Below, in pieces: positions 24,766 to 34,445 of a stretch of DNA of 64,000 bases. The position numbers and the translations under genes are program-made. A model generated the notes under the pieces. It was given only the letters and a program-made list of their open reading frames with translations. It ran no database searches and was not told the DNA's origin. This DNA comes from CAG-217 sp963642245 (GTDB lineage: Bacteria; Bacillota; Clostridia; Oscillospirales; Acutalibacteraceae), in the NCBI GenBank assembly GCA_963642245.1, contig CAVIFY010000007.1, positions 7,057-71,056 on the forward strand, in the 5' to 3' direction. Within the stretch, counting starts at the first letter, position 1. Every line of letters begins with the position of its first letter.

Positions 24766-25482
24766 TCAGTCCTTGGTCTTGCCCATCACCTTGAGCGGGT
24801 CCACCGTCTCCTTGTTCATGGTAGTAATCAGGTGCAGGTGGGGCGCCTCTTCCACCTCAAAGGGCACGGTGCCCAGCGTGCCCAGGTCCTGGCCCAGGGT
24901 CACATAATTCCCGGCAGACACATTCACCACATCCATACCGCAGTATTGGGCCACCAGGTTGCCACCGTGGTCAATGGTAATGACCTTGCCCAGCAGGGCG
25001 TCCGTCTTAACGGACAGCACCAGGCCGTCGTTGATGGCGGTCACCTTGGCGCCCTTGTTGGCCTTAAAGTCCACTGCCGCGTGGGCACGGTAGTCCCCCA
25101 TGGTGCGGTTAAAGGTCAGTTCCTCATTGTAGCTTTGCTGCACGCTCTCGGACACCGGATATTTGTAAAAACTCTTGTAGGGCATATTGGTGTCCGACTG
25201 CTGCATAGACGCCGGCTCCGTCGTGGTGGTGCCCTTGGTGGCAGCCGCCGTGGTGGCTGCCGTAGTGGCGGGGGCGGTCTCTGTTACGCCCTCCACCCGG
25301 TGCTGCACCGCAGCCGCAGAAGTGGTCTCCGTCACGGAAGTGGGCTCGCCCACCGGGGTCTTGCCGCTGCCTTGGGAAGAGAAATACACGATCAGCCCCA
25401 GGGCAATAATGGACAGGCAGATCACCGAGAACAGGGTCCGCAGATTTTTGCTTTCGTTTTTATCTTTTTTTGATGTAGCCAT
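24766..25482 (-). CDS. M23-domain peptidoglycan-binding protein, SpoIIQ-like
   Basis: A 238-residue protein with an N-terminal transmembrane anchor (LFSVICLSIIALGLIVYFSS, residues 17-36). A Thr/Ala-rich linker spans about 40-105 and an LytM/M23 domain covers 120-235. The zinc site looks degenerate: the usual HxxxD first motif reads RAHAAVDFKA (His kept, Asp kept) and the HxH motif is HLHLI. Some SpoIIQ proteins keep this site in Clostridia. A role in the engulfment channel is plausible but inferred. The start at 25482 has GAGGTG inside a hairpin. Confidence 0.8.
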   Translation of the reverse strand: MATSKKDKNESKNLRTLFSVICLSIIALGLIVYFSSQGSGKTPVGEPTSVTETTSAAAVQHRVEGVTETAPATTAATTAAATKGTTTTEPASMQQSDTNMPYKSFYKYPVSESVQQSYNEELTFNRTMGDYRAHAAVDFKANKGAKVTAINDGLVLSVKTDALLGKVITIDHGGNLVAQYCGMDVVNVSAGNYVTLGQDLGTLGTVPFEVEEAPHLHLITTMNKETVDPLKVMGKTKD

Positions 25483-25488
25483 AAAAAT

Positions 25489-25520
25489 AACACCTCGGCA
25501 GTAGTATGCGCCAAGGTGTT
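25489..25520 (-). promoter_or_regulatory. Hairpin that contains the M23 gene ribosome-binding site
   Basis: Arms 25489-25499 and 25510-25520 pair at 10 of 11 positions around a 10-nt loop. On the minus strand the 3' arm carries GAGGTG, the Shine-Dalgarno of the gene starting at 25482, and is followed by ATTTTT. It could terminate readthrough from mfd or block translation. Confidence 0.65.
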
Positions 25521-25538
25521 TTGTTTTATGCAAAGGGG

Positions 25539-28500
25539 TTATTCTGTTTTTGCCGCTTTGGCCGCCCGGCTCTCCGCCTCCATGATCTCCATGGCGGTGC
25601 GCAGGGTGTCTACCACCGACTCCTGGGGCAGCGGCTTTAAGGCAATATAGGGCTTTTTGCCCGCAGACAGCAGCACCCGGCCGTACATACCCTTGTTCAG
25701 CGCCGGGATCCACGCCGGTTCCAGCTGGCTGAAATACAGCAGCACCGCGCCGTTTTTTTGGCTGATCTCCGTGAGCCCCAGCGCCAGCGCCCGGTTGCGC
25801 AGCAGGGCGATCTCCACCAGGCCGTACACGCTTTGGGGCGGTTTGCCGTACCGGTCCGTCAACTCGTCGTACACATCGTTGGCGTCTGCGTCACCGGCAA
25901 TGTCCGCAATGCGCTTGTACATAGCAATCCGCTGGTTGGTGGCGGGAATATATTCCTCCGGAATATTGGCGTCCACCGGCAGGTCGATCAGGCACTCCTG
26001 CTCCTCGTTTTGGGCAGGCGCCTCGCCCTTCTCCAGCGCCACAGCCTCCTCCAGCAGCTTTAAGTACATATCGTACCCCACCGCCTCCATGTGGCCGTGC
26101 TGGCGGTTGCCCAGCAGAGAACCGGCGCCGCGGATCTCCAGATCGCGCATGGCGATCTTAAACCCGGAGCCGAACTCCGTATATTCCCGAATGGCCTCCA
26201 GCCGCTTGGTGGCAATATCCGTCAGTTCTCGCCCGCGGGTGTAAGTAAAGTAGGCGAACGCCCGGCGGGAGGAACGGCCCACCCGGCCGCGAATTTGGTG
26301 CAGCTGGGCCAGACCCATTCGGTCCGCGTGCTCAATGATCAGGGTGTTTACATTGGGAATATCCACCCCGGTCTCAATAATGGTGGTGCACACCAAAATA
26401 TCCAGCTGGGCGTCTAAGAGCTGCTGCCACACGGAGCTGAGCTGCTCCTCGGTCATACGGCCGTGGGCAATGCCCACCCGGGCGCCGGGCAGCGCCTTTT
26501 GAATCTGCACCGCCGTGTGCTCAATGGTATCAATATTGTTATGCAGGTAGTAGCACTGACCGCCCCGGGCAAGCTCTTTTTCCATCGCCTCCGTCAGCAC
26601 CCCAAAGTCGTACTCCATCACATAGGTCTGCACCGGGTGACGGTCGCCGGGGGCCTCCTCCAGCACGCTCATATCCCGTATGCCGCTCATAGCCATATTT
26701 AGGGTGCGGGGAATGGGAGTGGCGGACAGGGTCAGCACATCCACCGCCGGGAATTTCTCTTTGATCTTCTCTTTTTGCGCCACGCCAAAGCGCTGCTCCT
26801 CGTCCACGATCAGCAGCCCCAGGTCCTTAAAGCGAATATCCTTGCTGATGATCCGGTGGGTGCCCACCAGCAGATCCACCCGGCCGTGGGCCAAGTCCTG
26901 CAACACCTGCTTTTGCTTGGTGGGGGACACAAAGCGGGAGAGCATTTCCACCCGCACCGGGAACGGCTCCATGCGGCGCATAGCCGTTTGGTAATGCTGC
27001 ATAGCCAGCACCGTGGTGGGCACCAAAATGGCGCACTGCTTGCCGTCTGCAATGCACTTAAAGGCGCTGCGCAGAGCCACCTCCGTCTTGCCAAAGCCCA
27101 CATCGCCGCACAGCAGCCGGTCCATAGGCGACGGCCGCTCCATATCCGCCTTGATCTCCGCTGCGCTTTGCAGCTGATCGTCGGTCTCATCATAGGCAAA
27201 GCGCAGTTCAAAGTCCCGCTGCATATCCCCGTCCGGGCTAAAGGCGTAGCCGGGGGTGCTCATCCGCTTGGCGTACAGGGCGATCAGTTCCTTGGCCATA
27301 TCCCGCACAGAGGCGCGCACCTTGGCCTTGGTCTTTTGCCAGTCGCCGGAGCCAAGGCGGTTGATCTTCACCTTGGTATCTTCCTTAGGTCCAATGTACT
27401 TGGACACCAGGTCCAGCTGGGTCACCGGCACATACAGAGTATCGCCCTTGGCGTAGCTGATTTTAATATAATCCTTTTTCACCCCGCTGAGTTCCAGGGA
27501 GTGAATACCCTCAAACACGCCAATACCGTGCACATTGTGCACAATATAGTCGCCCTTTTGCAGTTCGTCCAGGGAGTGAATGGCGTTTTTGCCCCGGGCG
27601 CGCTTGTGCTTCTTTTTATTTTGCCCGGTGCGGGCGTGGGTAAACAGGGCAAAGCGAATGTCCGAAATTTGCACCCCGCCGCTGAGACTGCCCGGGCACA
27701 CATGCACCGTGCCGGTCTGGAACTGCTCCGGCAAGCGGGGGTAGAATTCTGCGGAAAAGCCCTCGCTTTGCAGATCCGTTGCCAGGGCGCGCCCGGCCCG
27801 CTCCGTACCCGCCAGCAGGCAGACGGTGTACTTCTTCTCCGCCAAGGGGCGCAGTTCCTCCGTCAGCTGGGCCATGGTGCCACTCCACACCCCCAGGGTT
27901 TGCAGCCGGAAGTCGGACAAATGCCCCACCGGGGTGTCAAAGCTGCCCCGGGGCATAGAGTCCAGGTACAGGGCTTTCTTCTCCGTATAGATCTCTGCTA
28001 AAGCGTCAAAATCAACGGTAAACCGGTCCAGCCCCTTGCACAGGCTGCCCTGCTCTACCAGCCACTTCATATCCTCTTGTAGCAGCCGGTTGGCGTTTTG
28101 GCACTTTTCTTTTACTTTCGCCGAGTCGCACACCGCCAGCAGGCCGTCGCAGTAATCAAACAATCCGTTTGACCGGTACACAAGGGGCAAATATTTATCT
28201 TTGCAAGGCAGGGTGCCGGTTTGGCGCAGAGTGTCTGCGTCGGCAAGCAGCTTTTCCCGGGCCTTGGTGGCCTTGCCCCGCAACCCGGCGGCCAGCGCCT
28301 CAATGGCCTTGGCGGTCTTTTCGGCATCGGCAAAGAGCACCTCTGCCGACGGAGTGATCCGCAGGCTGTTCAGCGCCTCCGTCCGCCGCTGGGTAGCCAG
28401 GTCAAAGGCGGTCATACTCTCAATGGTATCGCCCCAAAACTCCAGCCGCACCGGCTCTGTGCGCCCGGGCGGGAAAATATCCAAAATACCGCCACGCAGG

Positions 28501-29018
28501 GCAAACTGGCTGGTGCCGTCCACTTGGTCGTACCGGGCATAACCCGCTGCCACCAGCGCCTGTACCAGCTGGCCGGGGGGCACATCGTCCCCCACCTGCA
28601 CCGTGCGGGTGCGCCCCAGCAGTTCTGCCGGGGGCATAGTCAGCTGGCAGGCAGCCGCCACCGGCGCCACCACGGCAGTGTACGCCCCCGCAGCCATGCG
28701 GGACAGCACATCCAGCCGCAGCAGCTCGTACTCATGGCTGGCACCCGCCACCTGCACAAAGTTCATCTCCCGGGCCGGGTACAGCAGCACATCCCCTTGC
28801 AGGGTGCGCAGGTCCTCCGTCAATTTAACGGCAGAGGCCTCGTCCGGGGTGAGCACCAGCAGGGGCTTTTTTTGTTGTTCATACAGTGCGTGGAGCACCA
28901 GCGCCTTGCCGGTCTCCGAAAGGCCAACGGCCCCAACCGGTCGGGACCCGGTGGTCCACGCCCGATTGAGGCTGGCAAACGCTTCACTTTGGTTCAGTAC
29001 ACCTGAAAAGCAAGACAT
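25539..29018 (-). CDS. mfd: Transcription-repair coupling factor Mfd
   Basis: A 1159-residue Mfd. The UvrB-homology module (about 1-350) includes GGILDIFPPG. The RNAP-interacting domain (RID) lies at about 480-550 (GDYIVHNVHGIGVFEG). The translocase has Walker A GDVGFGKT (638-645), DEEQRFG, SATPIPRTL and the C-terminal helicase motif QIRGRVGRS. A TRCF domain follows (about 1010-1110). It removes stalled RNA polymerase and recruits UvrA. It lies 38 nt after pth, a widespread Firmicutes order. Confidence 0.98.
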   Translation of the reverse strand: MSCFSGVLNQSEAFASLNRAWTTGSRPVGAVGLSETGKALVLHALYEQQKKPLLVLTPDEASAVKLTEDLRTLQGDVLLYPAREMNFVQVAGASHEYELLRLDVLSRMAAGAYTAVVAPVAAACQLTMPPAELLGRTRTVQVGDDVPPGQLVQALVAAGYARYDQVDGTSQFALRGGILDIFPPGRTEPVRLEFWGDTIESMTAFDLATQRRTEALNSLRITPSAEVLFADAEKTAKAIEALAAGLRGKATKAREKLLADADTLRQTGTLPCKDKYLPLVYRSNGLFDYCDGLLAVCDSAKVKEKCQNANRLLQEDMKWLVEQGSLCKGLDRFTVDFDALAEIYTEKKALYLDSMPRGSFDTPVGHLSDFRLQTLGVWSGTMAQLTEELRPLAEKKYTVCLLAGTERAGRALATDLQSEGFSAEFYPRLPEQFQTGTVHVCPGSLSGGVQISDIRFALFTHARTGQNKKKHKRARGKNAIHSLDELQKGDYIVHNVHGIGVFEGIHSLELSGVKKDYIKISYAKGDTLYVPVTQLDLVSKYIGPKEDTKVKINRLGSGDWQKTKAKVRASVRDMAKELIALYAKRMSTPGYAFSPDGDMQRDFELRFAYDETDDQLQSAAEIKADMERPSPMDRLLCGDVGFGKTEVALRSAFKCIADGKQCAILVPTTVLAMQHYQTAMRRMEPFPVRVEMLSRFVSPTKQKQVLQDLAHGRVDLLVGTHRIISKDIRFKDLGLLIVDEEQRFGVAQKEKIKEKFPAVDVLTLSATPIPRTLNMAMSGIRDMSVLEEAPGDRHPVQTYVMEYDFGVLTEAMEKELARGGQCYYLHNNIDTIEHTAVQIQKALPGARVGIAHGRMTEEQLSSVWQQLLDAQLDILVCTTIIETGVDIPNVNTLIIEHADRMGLAQLHQIRGRVGRSSRRAFAYFTYTRGRELTDIATKRLEAIREYTEFGSGFKIAMRDLEIRGAGSLLGNRQHGHMEAVGYDMYLKLLEEAVALEKGEAPAQNEEQECLIDLPVDANIPEEYIPATNQRIAMYKRIADIAGDADANDVYDELTDRYGKPPQSVYGLVEIALLRNRALALGLTEISQKNGAVLLYFSQLEPAWIPALNKGMYGRVLLSAGKKPYIALKPLPQESVVDTLRTAMEIMEAESRAAKAAKTE

Positions 29019-29055
29019 TCTTTCATTCCTATTCTGCCCCGCAGGGCTTTTTCCA

Positions 29056-29658
29056 TCAGCGGTTATACAGGTTCATAGCCTGGTCCGTTTTGCCCTCCAC
29101 CAGCAGCCGCACCGCCGCCGTGGCGTGCTCCAGCGCCGTTTTCAGCGCCGGCTCCTGCTCTTTTGGGAAACGGCCCAGCACCCAGTCCGCCAGGTCATAC
29201 TCCGGGGTGGGCTTTTGCCCCACGCCGATCTTCACCCGGGGGAAGTCCTGGCTGCCCAGCCGGGCAATAATGCTCTTAATGCCGTTGTGTCCCCCGGCAC
29301 TGCCCTTGCGGCGCACCCGGGTACGGCCCACATCTAAGCTGATGTCGTCAAACAGCACCAGCACCCGCTCCGGCGGGATCTTATAAAAATTCGCCGCCTC
29401 GGCCACAGCGTCGCCGCTTAGGTTCATCATGGTTTGGGGCTTCATCAACAGGCACCGCTCGCCGCCCAGGCGCACATCGCCCACCAGGGCGTGGAACTTT
29501 AATTTCTTGATCTCCACATTCTCCTGGAGCGCCAGCAGATCCACTGCCAAAAAACCCGCGTTGTGGCGGGTCATCTCGTACTTAGGCCCGGGATTGCCCA
29601 GCCCTACGATCAAATACGAATAGGTGCCGCCAAAATCTTTTTTTCTTGAAAAAAGCAT
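29056..29658 (-). CDS. pth: Peptidyl-tRNA hydrolase
   Basis: A 200-residue Pth. It has the signature LIVGLGNPGPKYEMTRHNAGFLAVD (N-terminal, catalytic His in TRHNAGF), LMKPQTMMNLSGDAV, FDDISLDVGRTRVRRKGSAGGHNGIKSII and FPRVKIGVG (in parts). It recycles tRNA from peptidyl-tRNAs released prematurely. The first ten residues (MLFSRKKDFG) are an extra N-terminal extension before the core; the true start might be later, but no better ATG exists. Confidence 0.97.
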   Translation of the reverse strand: MLFSRKKDFGGTYSYLIVGLGNPGPKYEMTRHNAGFLAVDLLALQENVEIKKLKFHALVGDVRLGGERCLLMKPQTMMNLSGDAVAEAANFYKIPPERVLVLFDDISLDVGRTRVRRKGSAGGHNGIKSIIARLGSQDFPRVKIGVGQKPTPEYDLADWVLGRFPKEQEPALKTALEHATAAVRLLVEGKTDQAMNLYNR

Positions 29659-29680
29659 ACTCTACCTATCTTCTTATGGC

Positions 29681-29734
29681 AAAAATCGGGCACGCCGCCA
29701 CCGTACCTCCACAGTACAGCGTGCGTCGCGCCCG
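29681..29734 (-). terminator. Probable terminator after the radical SAM gene
   Basis: A long imperfect hairpin (outer CGGGC/GCCCG, inner GTAC/GTAC) ending at 29687 is followed by ATTTTTG on the minus strand, a few nucleotides past the radical SAM stop. Confidence 0.5.
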
Positions 29735-29740
29735 TTCTTA

Positions 29741-31168
29741 TTATGCCTCGGTTTTTTCAAACTCCTGGAATTCCCGCTCGTCGTCGGATTTCTCGAAGTT
29801 GTACATATTCTCGTCCTTCACATGCTTGGCAATGAACTTGTCACGGTCAAACAGCTCATCTGCCTTCACCTTCCAGGCCTTGGCAGCGCCGATGGTTTTG
29901 TCGTACAGCTCGTTGGCCGACTCCGGGTGCTGCATCTCGGTAGAATAAGCGCCGGTCTCTGCCACCATCTTGCTGATGGCGCCGGGGTTATCCAGCACCG
30001 GGCAGGGGCGCAGCATATTGTTGGAGAAGGGCTGGTTGCGCTTGTACGCCATAAACAGCGGGCTTTGCAGCGCGTCCAGCACAGAGCACTCCTTAATATT
30101 CACATTGGAGTAATGCACAAAGGCGCACGGCTCGCAGTCGCCGTTGGAGTTGATATGGAAATAGTGGCGGCCGCCGGCAATACAGCCCTGTACATACTCG
30201 CCGTCGTTCCAAAAGTCCAGCGCAAAGATGGGCTTGGTGTGGCGCCACTCGTGCATTTTCTTGTACATCAGTGCACGCTGGTCCGGGCTGACCATCAGAT
30301 CGGTCACCGCGCCGTTGCCGGTGGGCATATAGGTAAAGAACCAGGCGAACTTTACGCCCTGGTCGATGAGCCAGTCCATATACTCGTCAGAGGCCAGCAC
30401 ATCGGTGTTCTTGCTGGTGTAGCACAGGGAGGCACCAAAGGGCACGCCCCGGTCCTTCAGCCGTTTCATGGCAGCGGTGCACTTTTGGAAAGTGCCGGCG
30501 CCCCGGCGGAAGTCGTTCTCCTCCTCGTAACCCTCAATGGAGAAGGCCGGGTAGAAGTTGCCTACCTCGCGAATTTCATCGGCAAAGCTGTCGTCGATCA
30601 GCGTGCCGTTGGTAAAGCTCAGGAACGCGCAGTCCGGGTTCTCTCTGCAAATACGCATCAGGTCCTTGCGGCGCATCGTGGGCTCGCCGCCGGTGTACAG
30701 GTACATATATGTACCCAGTTCCTTGCCCTGGGTGATAATGCGGGTCAGGTCGTCATAAGACAGAGAGCTGGTGTGGCCGTACTCGGCAGCCCAGCAGCCG
30801 GTGCACTTCAGGTTGCAGGCGGCGGTGGGGTCCATCAGAATGGCCCACGGCACATTGCAGCCGTACTTCTCAATGGCGGCCATCCGCTTGGTGTAGCTGT
30901 TGATGGCTACATTCATCAGCGGCTGGACCAGCTGATTGAGCACATGCTCGTCTGTATTGCAAACCAGATCTCTGGCAAAGCGCATCCAGTTGTTGTCCGG
31001 GTCATCCAGCACCTTGTGCAGACCGGCATAGGTGGAACGGTTGACCTTCTTTACATCCGCCATCTCCATCAGGCTGAGAATGCGGGGTGCGTTCTTATCA
31101 AAATCCTTACGCGCGTACTTGATCGCGTTCTTTACGGCAAAGGCCGTGACTGTTTCTTTGAAAGCCAT
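29741..31168 (-). CDS. Radical SAM protein with SPASM-like C-terminus
   Basis: A 475-residue radical SAM enzyme. The CX3CX2C cluster motif is CNLKCTGC (Cys 118, 122, 125), followed by YTGGEPTMR (SAM motif). An unusual 100-residue helical N-terminal domain (AFAVKNAIKYARKDFDKNAPRIL) precedes the barrel. The C-terminus has a cysteine set (CIAGG, CEPC, CPVLDN) as in SPASM/twitch domains with extra FeS clusters. No precursor peptide or partner gene is adjacent, so the substrate is unknown. ATG at 31168 chosen with GAGAGG upstream. Confidence 0.85.
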   Translation of the reverse strand: MAFKETVTAFAVKNAIKYARKDFDKNAPRILSLMEMADVKKVNRSTYAGLHKVLDDPDNNWMRFARDLVCNTDEHVLNQLVQPLMNVAINSYTKRMAAIEKYGCNVPWAILMDPTAACNLKCTGCWAAEYGHTSSLSYDDLTRIITQGKELGTYMYLYTGGEPTMRRKDLMRICRENPDCAFLSFTNGTLIDDSFADEIREVGNFYPAFSIEGYEEENDFRRGAGTFQKCTAAMKRLKDRGVPFGASLCYTSKNTDVLASDEYMDWLIDQGVKFAWFFTYMPTGNGAVTDLMVSPDQRALMYKKMHEWRHTKPIFALDFWNDGEYVQGCIAGGRHYFHINSNGDCEPCAFVHYSNVNIKECSVLDALQSPLFMAYKRNQPFSNNMLRPCPVLDNPGAISKMVAETGAYSTEMQHPESANELYDKTIGAAKAWKVKADELFDRDKFIAKHVKDENMYNFEKSDDEREFQEFEKTEA

Positions 31169-31246
31169 AATACTTAACCTCTCCATACGCAGGCGTGCTG
31201 CCGGGAGCGGCCGTTCCTGCAATTTCAGTCAAATTCTGTGTATCAA

Positions 31247-31275
31247 ATCATAATACTAAGAAATAAAAAAGTCAA
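31247..31275 (-). promoter_or_regulatory. Promoter of the radical SAM gene
   Basis: TTGACT (31270-31275) and TATGAT (31247-31252) on the minus strand, 17 nt apart, about 80 nt upstream of the start. Confidence 0.7.
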
Positions 31276-31348
31276 GTCTAAGTTAGATAATGGGCGCAGT
31301 GTCCCATAAATCTTTACCTTTTCTTTAGAATCTGCCAATCACTGGTGA

Positions 31349-34300
31349 TTAAAACCGGATCTGGAACTTTAAGCGATAGGTCTTATCCGTCTTGTTCTTG
31401 TATTTCTCATTGCAGTGGGCGCCCCAGCTGTCGTAGCCGCCCACGCCCTGCTGCCGGGCAATGCAGCGCACCACGGTCTTGGTCACCGGGGGCAGGTCCT
31501 TGCCGTGCCAGGTGTTCTCGATCTCCTTGGGCAGCCAGTGGCTCACGTTCAGCTCCATCACCGGCTCCGCCACCAGGCTAAACACCTTCTTCTGCCCCAC
31601 CAGGGTGGCGTAGCGCACGCCGGTGCGGTTGCCGCACTCCTGGGGTTTCAGATAATCGGTATAAAGGTCGGTGACCGTGGTGTTGTACAGCCCGATCTGG
31701 GCCGCGTTGCACCGGTCAATGTAGTTCTCCTCCGGCCCGGCGCCCAAGTAAGTCAGGTTTTCAAAATCCGGCGGCAGCTCAAACAGCAAGCCCACCTCCG
31801 GGATCTCCGGCAAAGCGTCGTTGGGGAAGAACTGCATATCCACTTCCATTCCCTTGGAGGTGATGGTGTAGACCACCTGGCCCTTGCACTCCGGCTGGGT
31901 GCACACGGTAGCGCCGCTGACCACCACCACTTTTTTGCCGCCGTCCAGAATTTTGTAATTCTCAATGGACCACTTGGTGTTGTTGTAGATACCGGGGGTG
32001 TCGCCGGCGTCTCGCCAGCAGCCCAGCCGGGAACCGGCCCGGGTGCCCCGGTCATTATCCGTCAGCGCCCGCCAAAAGTTAAAGCGCATAGGCCCTTGCA
32101 GCAGCTCCTCGCCGCCTACCTTAATGCTTACCAGCTGGTTGCGCTCCCGGCGCTCAAAGCGAATGTTCACATCATCGCTCATCACCCGCAGGGAGCCGTA
32201 GGTATCGTCCACCAGCAGCGGTGCGTCCGCCACCAGTTCATCGTATGTGTTGGCAAAGGCGTCAATGACAAATTGCTCCTTGGCCACCGCAAAGCCCGCC
32301 GGGCACCACAGGGTCTCCGCCTTGGTGCGCAATTCCAAATTCAAATAGAATTCCGTGTTGCAGGGGCGGCCCAGCTCCAGGTCCAGCACTTTTTTCTCGC
32401 CGGGCGCCAGCTGCACCTCTACCACACCGTCCCGGAACACGCCCTTGTCGCTGCACTGGCACCAGTACAGTTCAAAATCCGCCAGGTCCGTAAACAGGTA
32501 TTTGTTTTTGATCTCGATCTGGCCCCGCACCGGGTCCACGGCACGGAAGTCCACATATTGGTACAGCTTTTGAATTTCGTAATACTTGGGGGTGATCCGC
32601 CGATCGCCGAACAGCAGCCCGTTGCCGCAGAAGTGGCCGTCGTTTGGCTCGTCCCCAAAATCGCCGCCGTAGGCCAGGTATTCCCGCCCCCGGTCGTCCT
32701 TGGTGAGAATGCTCTGGTCCACCCAGTCCCACACAAAGCCCCCTTGCAGGCAGGGGTATTTGTCCCACAGGGTGGTATATTCATCCGTAGAGCCGCAGGA
32801 GTTGCCCATGGCGTGGGTGTACTCGCACAGCAGGTACGGCCGACCGTCCCGCCGGGTCAGGGCATATTCTTCACAGTCCCGAGGCTTGGCATACATCTTG
32901 CTCTGCACATCGGACAGGCTCTGCTCCTCCGGGTCGCCGTGGCACTCAAAGTGCACAAAGCGGGTGTCGTCGATATTCTTTAAGTAGCGGTACATTTTCT
33001 TAGGCGTCTCGCCGCCCAGGCTCTCGTTGCCCATGGACCAGCACACCACGCAGGTGCAGTTCTTGTCCCGCTCGTACAGGGCCTGGATCCGGTCCATACA
33101 CGCCTTTTCCCACTCCGGGCGAGAGTCCGGGATCTGGGGGCAGCCGATGATGGCGGAGCGATTGGTGCCGTGGCTCTCCATATTGTTCTCGTCGATCACA
33201 TAAATGCCGTACTCGTCGCACAGTTCCATCCACCGGGGGCAGTTGGGATAATGAGAAGTACGCACCGCGTTCATATTGGCCCGCTTCATCTTCTCCAGAT
33301 CGTCCCGCATCACTTCCTCGGTGATATACCGGCCGGTGTGGCAGTCAAACTCGTGGCGGTTGGTGCCCTTAAACACCACCCGCTGATCGTTGATACGGAT
33401 AATACCGTCCCGGATCTCCACCTTGCGAAAGCCGAATTTGATAGAAATATATTCAATGGGCGCGCCGTTGTTCTTTAAGGTCAGCACCAGGGTGTAGAGC
33501 GCCGGGTGCTCGCTGCTCCACAAGTCCGCCCCGGCCACAATGGCCCGCAGCACCGTGCGGTGGTCCTCATTGGCGTACTGGCAGTCCAGGGCCACAGTGT
33601 TGCCCGCTGCGTCCAGCACGCTCATATCCAGGGACAGCCCCTCGTAGGCGCCGTTGGTCTTCACCAGCACCTCCACAAAGCCGTCTTTCATCTCGCCGTC
33701 CGGCTGGGCTTTCAGCACAAAGTCCCGAATGTACTCCCGCTCGGTGGTATAGAGATACACATCCCGGAAGATACCGCCCAGGCGCCACATATCCTGGCAC
33801 TCCAGCCAGGAGCCGGTGCACCAGCGGTACACCTCCACGCCGATCACATTGGACCCCTCTTGCAGATAGCGGGTCACATCAAACTCGGCCCGGTTAAAGC
33901 TGGACTCGCTGTAGCCCACCCGCTGGCCGTTGATATAGAGATAAAAGGCGCTCTCCACGCCCTCAAAGCACAGCACCACCCGCTTTTGCAGCAGGTCGGC
34001 GCCCACATGAATACGCTTCACATAGCAGCCCACCGGGTTGTGCTTGGTAGGGGCTGCCGGGGGGCAAATATCCTCGTGCCCCTCCCAGGGGTAGCGCACA
34101 TTGCAATACTGGCTTTGGTCGTAGCCCTGCATTTGCCAGGAGCCGGGCACCTGCACCGTGTCCCAGTTGTGGGTGTCATAATGCACCTGGGCAAAGTCCG
34201 ACGGCCGGTAGGCATAGTTCTTATAGAGCTTAAACTTCCACTTGCCGTTTAATACCTTGCACCGGGAGGAGGCATAGCGCTCTGCCTTTTGCGCCTCCTC

Positions 34301-34408
34301 AAAGCTGGCATAGGGCATAAAGGTGGCGTGCTGGGGCAGCCGGTTCACCCCGGTGATCTCCGGGTTGGCCTGCCACTCCACATAACCGTCAACAAAATTT
34401 CTTTCCAT
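31349..34408 (-). CDS. lacZ: Beta-galactosidase, GH2 LacZ type
   Basis: A 1019-residue GH2 enzyme that hydrolyses terminal beta-galactosides such as lactose. Jelly-roll sugar-binding domain (about 50-215), Ig-like domain (about 220-330), TIM barrel (330-620) and a C-terminal Bgal_small_N domain (about 735-1015). The acid/base is Glu462 in CWSMGNES and the nucleophile Glu529 in LCEYTHAMGNS. There is no signal peptide, so it is cytoplasmic. It lies 37 nt after a sugar transferase gene and has no transporter or LacI-type regulator beside it. Confidence 0.97.
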   Translation of the reverse strand: MERNFVDGYVEWQANPEITGVNRLPQHATFMPYASFEEAQKAERYASSRCKVLNGKWKFKLYKNYAYRPSDFAQVHYDTHNWDTVQVPGSWQMQGYDQSQYCNVRYPWEGHEDICPPAAPTKHNPVGCYVKRIHVGADLLQKRVVLCFEGVESAFYLYINGQRVGYSESSFNRAEFDVTRYLQEGSNVIGVEVYRWCTGSWLECQDMWRLGGIFRDVYLYTTEREYIRDFVLKAQPDGEMKDGFVEVLVKTNGAYEGLSLDMSVLDAAGNTVALDCQYANEDHRTVLRAIVAGADLWSSEHPALYTLVLTLKNNGAPIEYISIKFGFRKVEIRDGIIRINDQRVVFKGTNRHEFDCHTGRYITEEVMRDDLEKMKRANMNAVRTSHYPNCPRWMELCDEYGIYVIDENNMESHGTNRSAIIGCPQIPDSRPEWEKACMDRIQALYERDKNCTCVVCWSMGNESLGGETPKKMYRYLKNIDDTRFVHFECHGDPEEQSLSDVQSKMYAKPRDCEEYALTRRDGRPYLLCEYTHAMGNSCGSTDEYTTLWDKYPCLQGGFVWDWVDQSILTKDDRGREYLAYGGDFGDEPNDGHFCGNGLLFGDRRITPKYYEIQKLYQYVDFRAVDPVRGQIEIKNKYLFTDLADFELYWCQCSDKGVFRDGVVEVQLAPGEKKVLDLELGRPCNTEFYLNLELRTKAETLWCPAGFAVAKEQFVIDAFANTYDELVADAPLLVDDTYGSLRVMSDDVNIRFERRERNQLVSIKVGGEELLQGPMRFNFWRALTDNDRGTRAGSRLGCWRDAGDTPGIYNNTKWSIENYKILDGGKKVVVVSGATVCTQPECKGQVVYTITSKGMEVDMQFFPNDALPEIPEVGLLFELPPDFENLTYLGAGPEENYIDRCNAAQIGLYNTTVTDLYTDYLKPQECGNRTGVRYATLVGQKKVFSLVAEPVMELNVSHWLPKEIENTWHGKDLPPVTKTVVRCIARQQGVGGYDSWGAHCNEKYKNKTDKTYRLKFQIRF

Positions 34409-34445
34409 ATCCGTATCTCCGCTCCTGGATTATTTACACTTTGCC

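Noticed and set aside
29624..31177. Plus-strand frame of about 515 codons opposite the radical SAM gene.
   Set aside because: Antisense shadow; the minus-strand gene has the CX3CX2C cluster and promoter.
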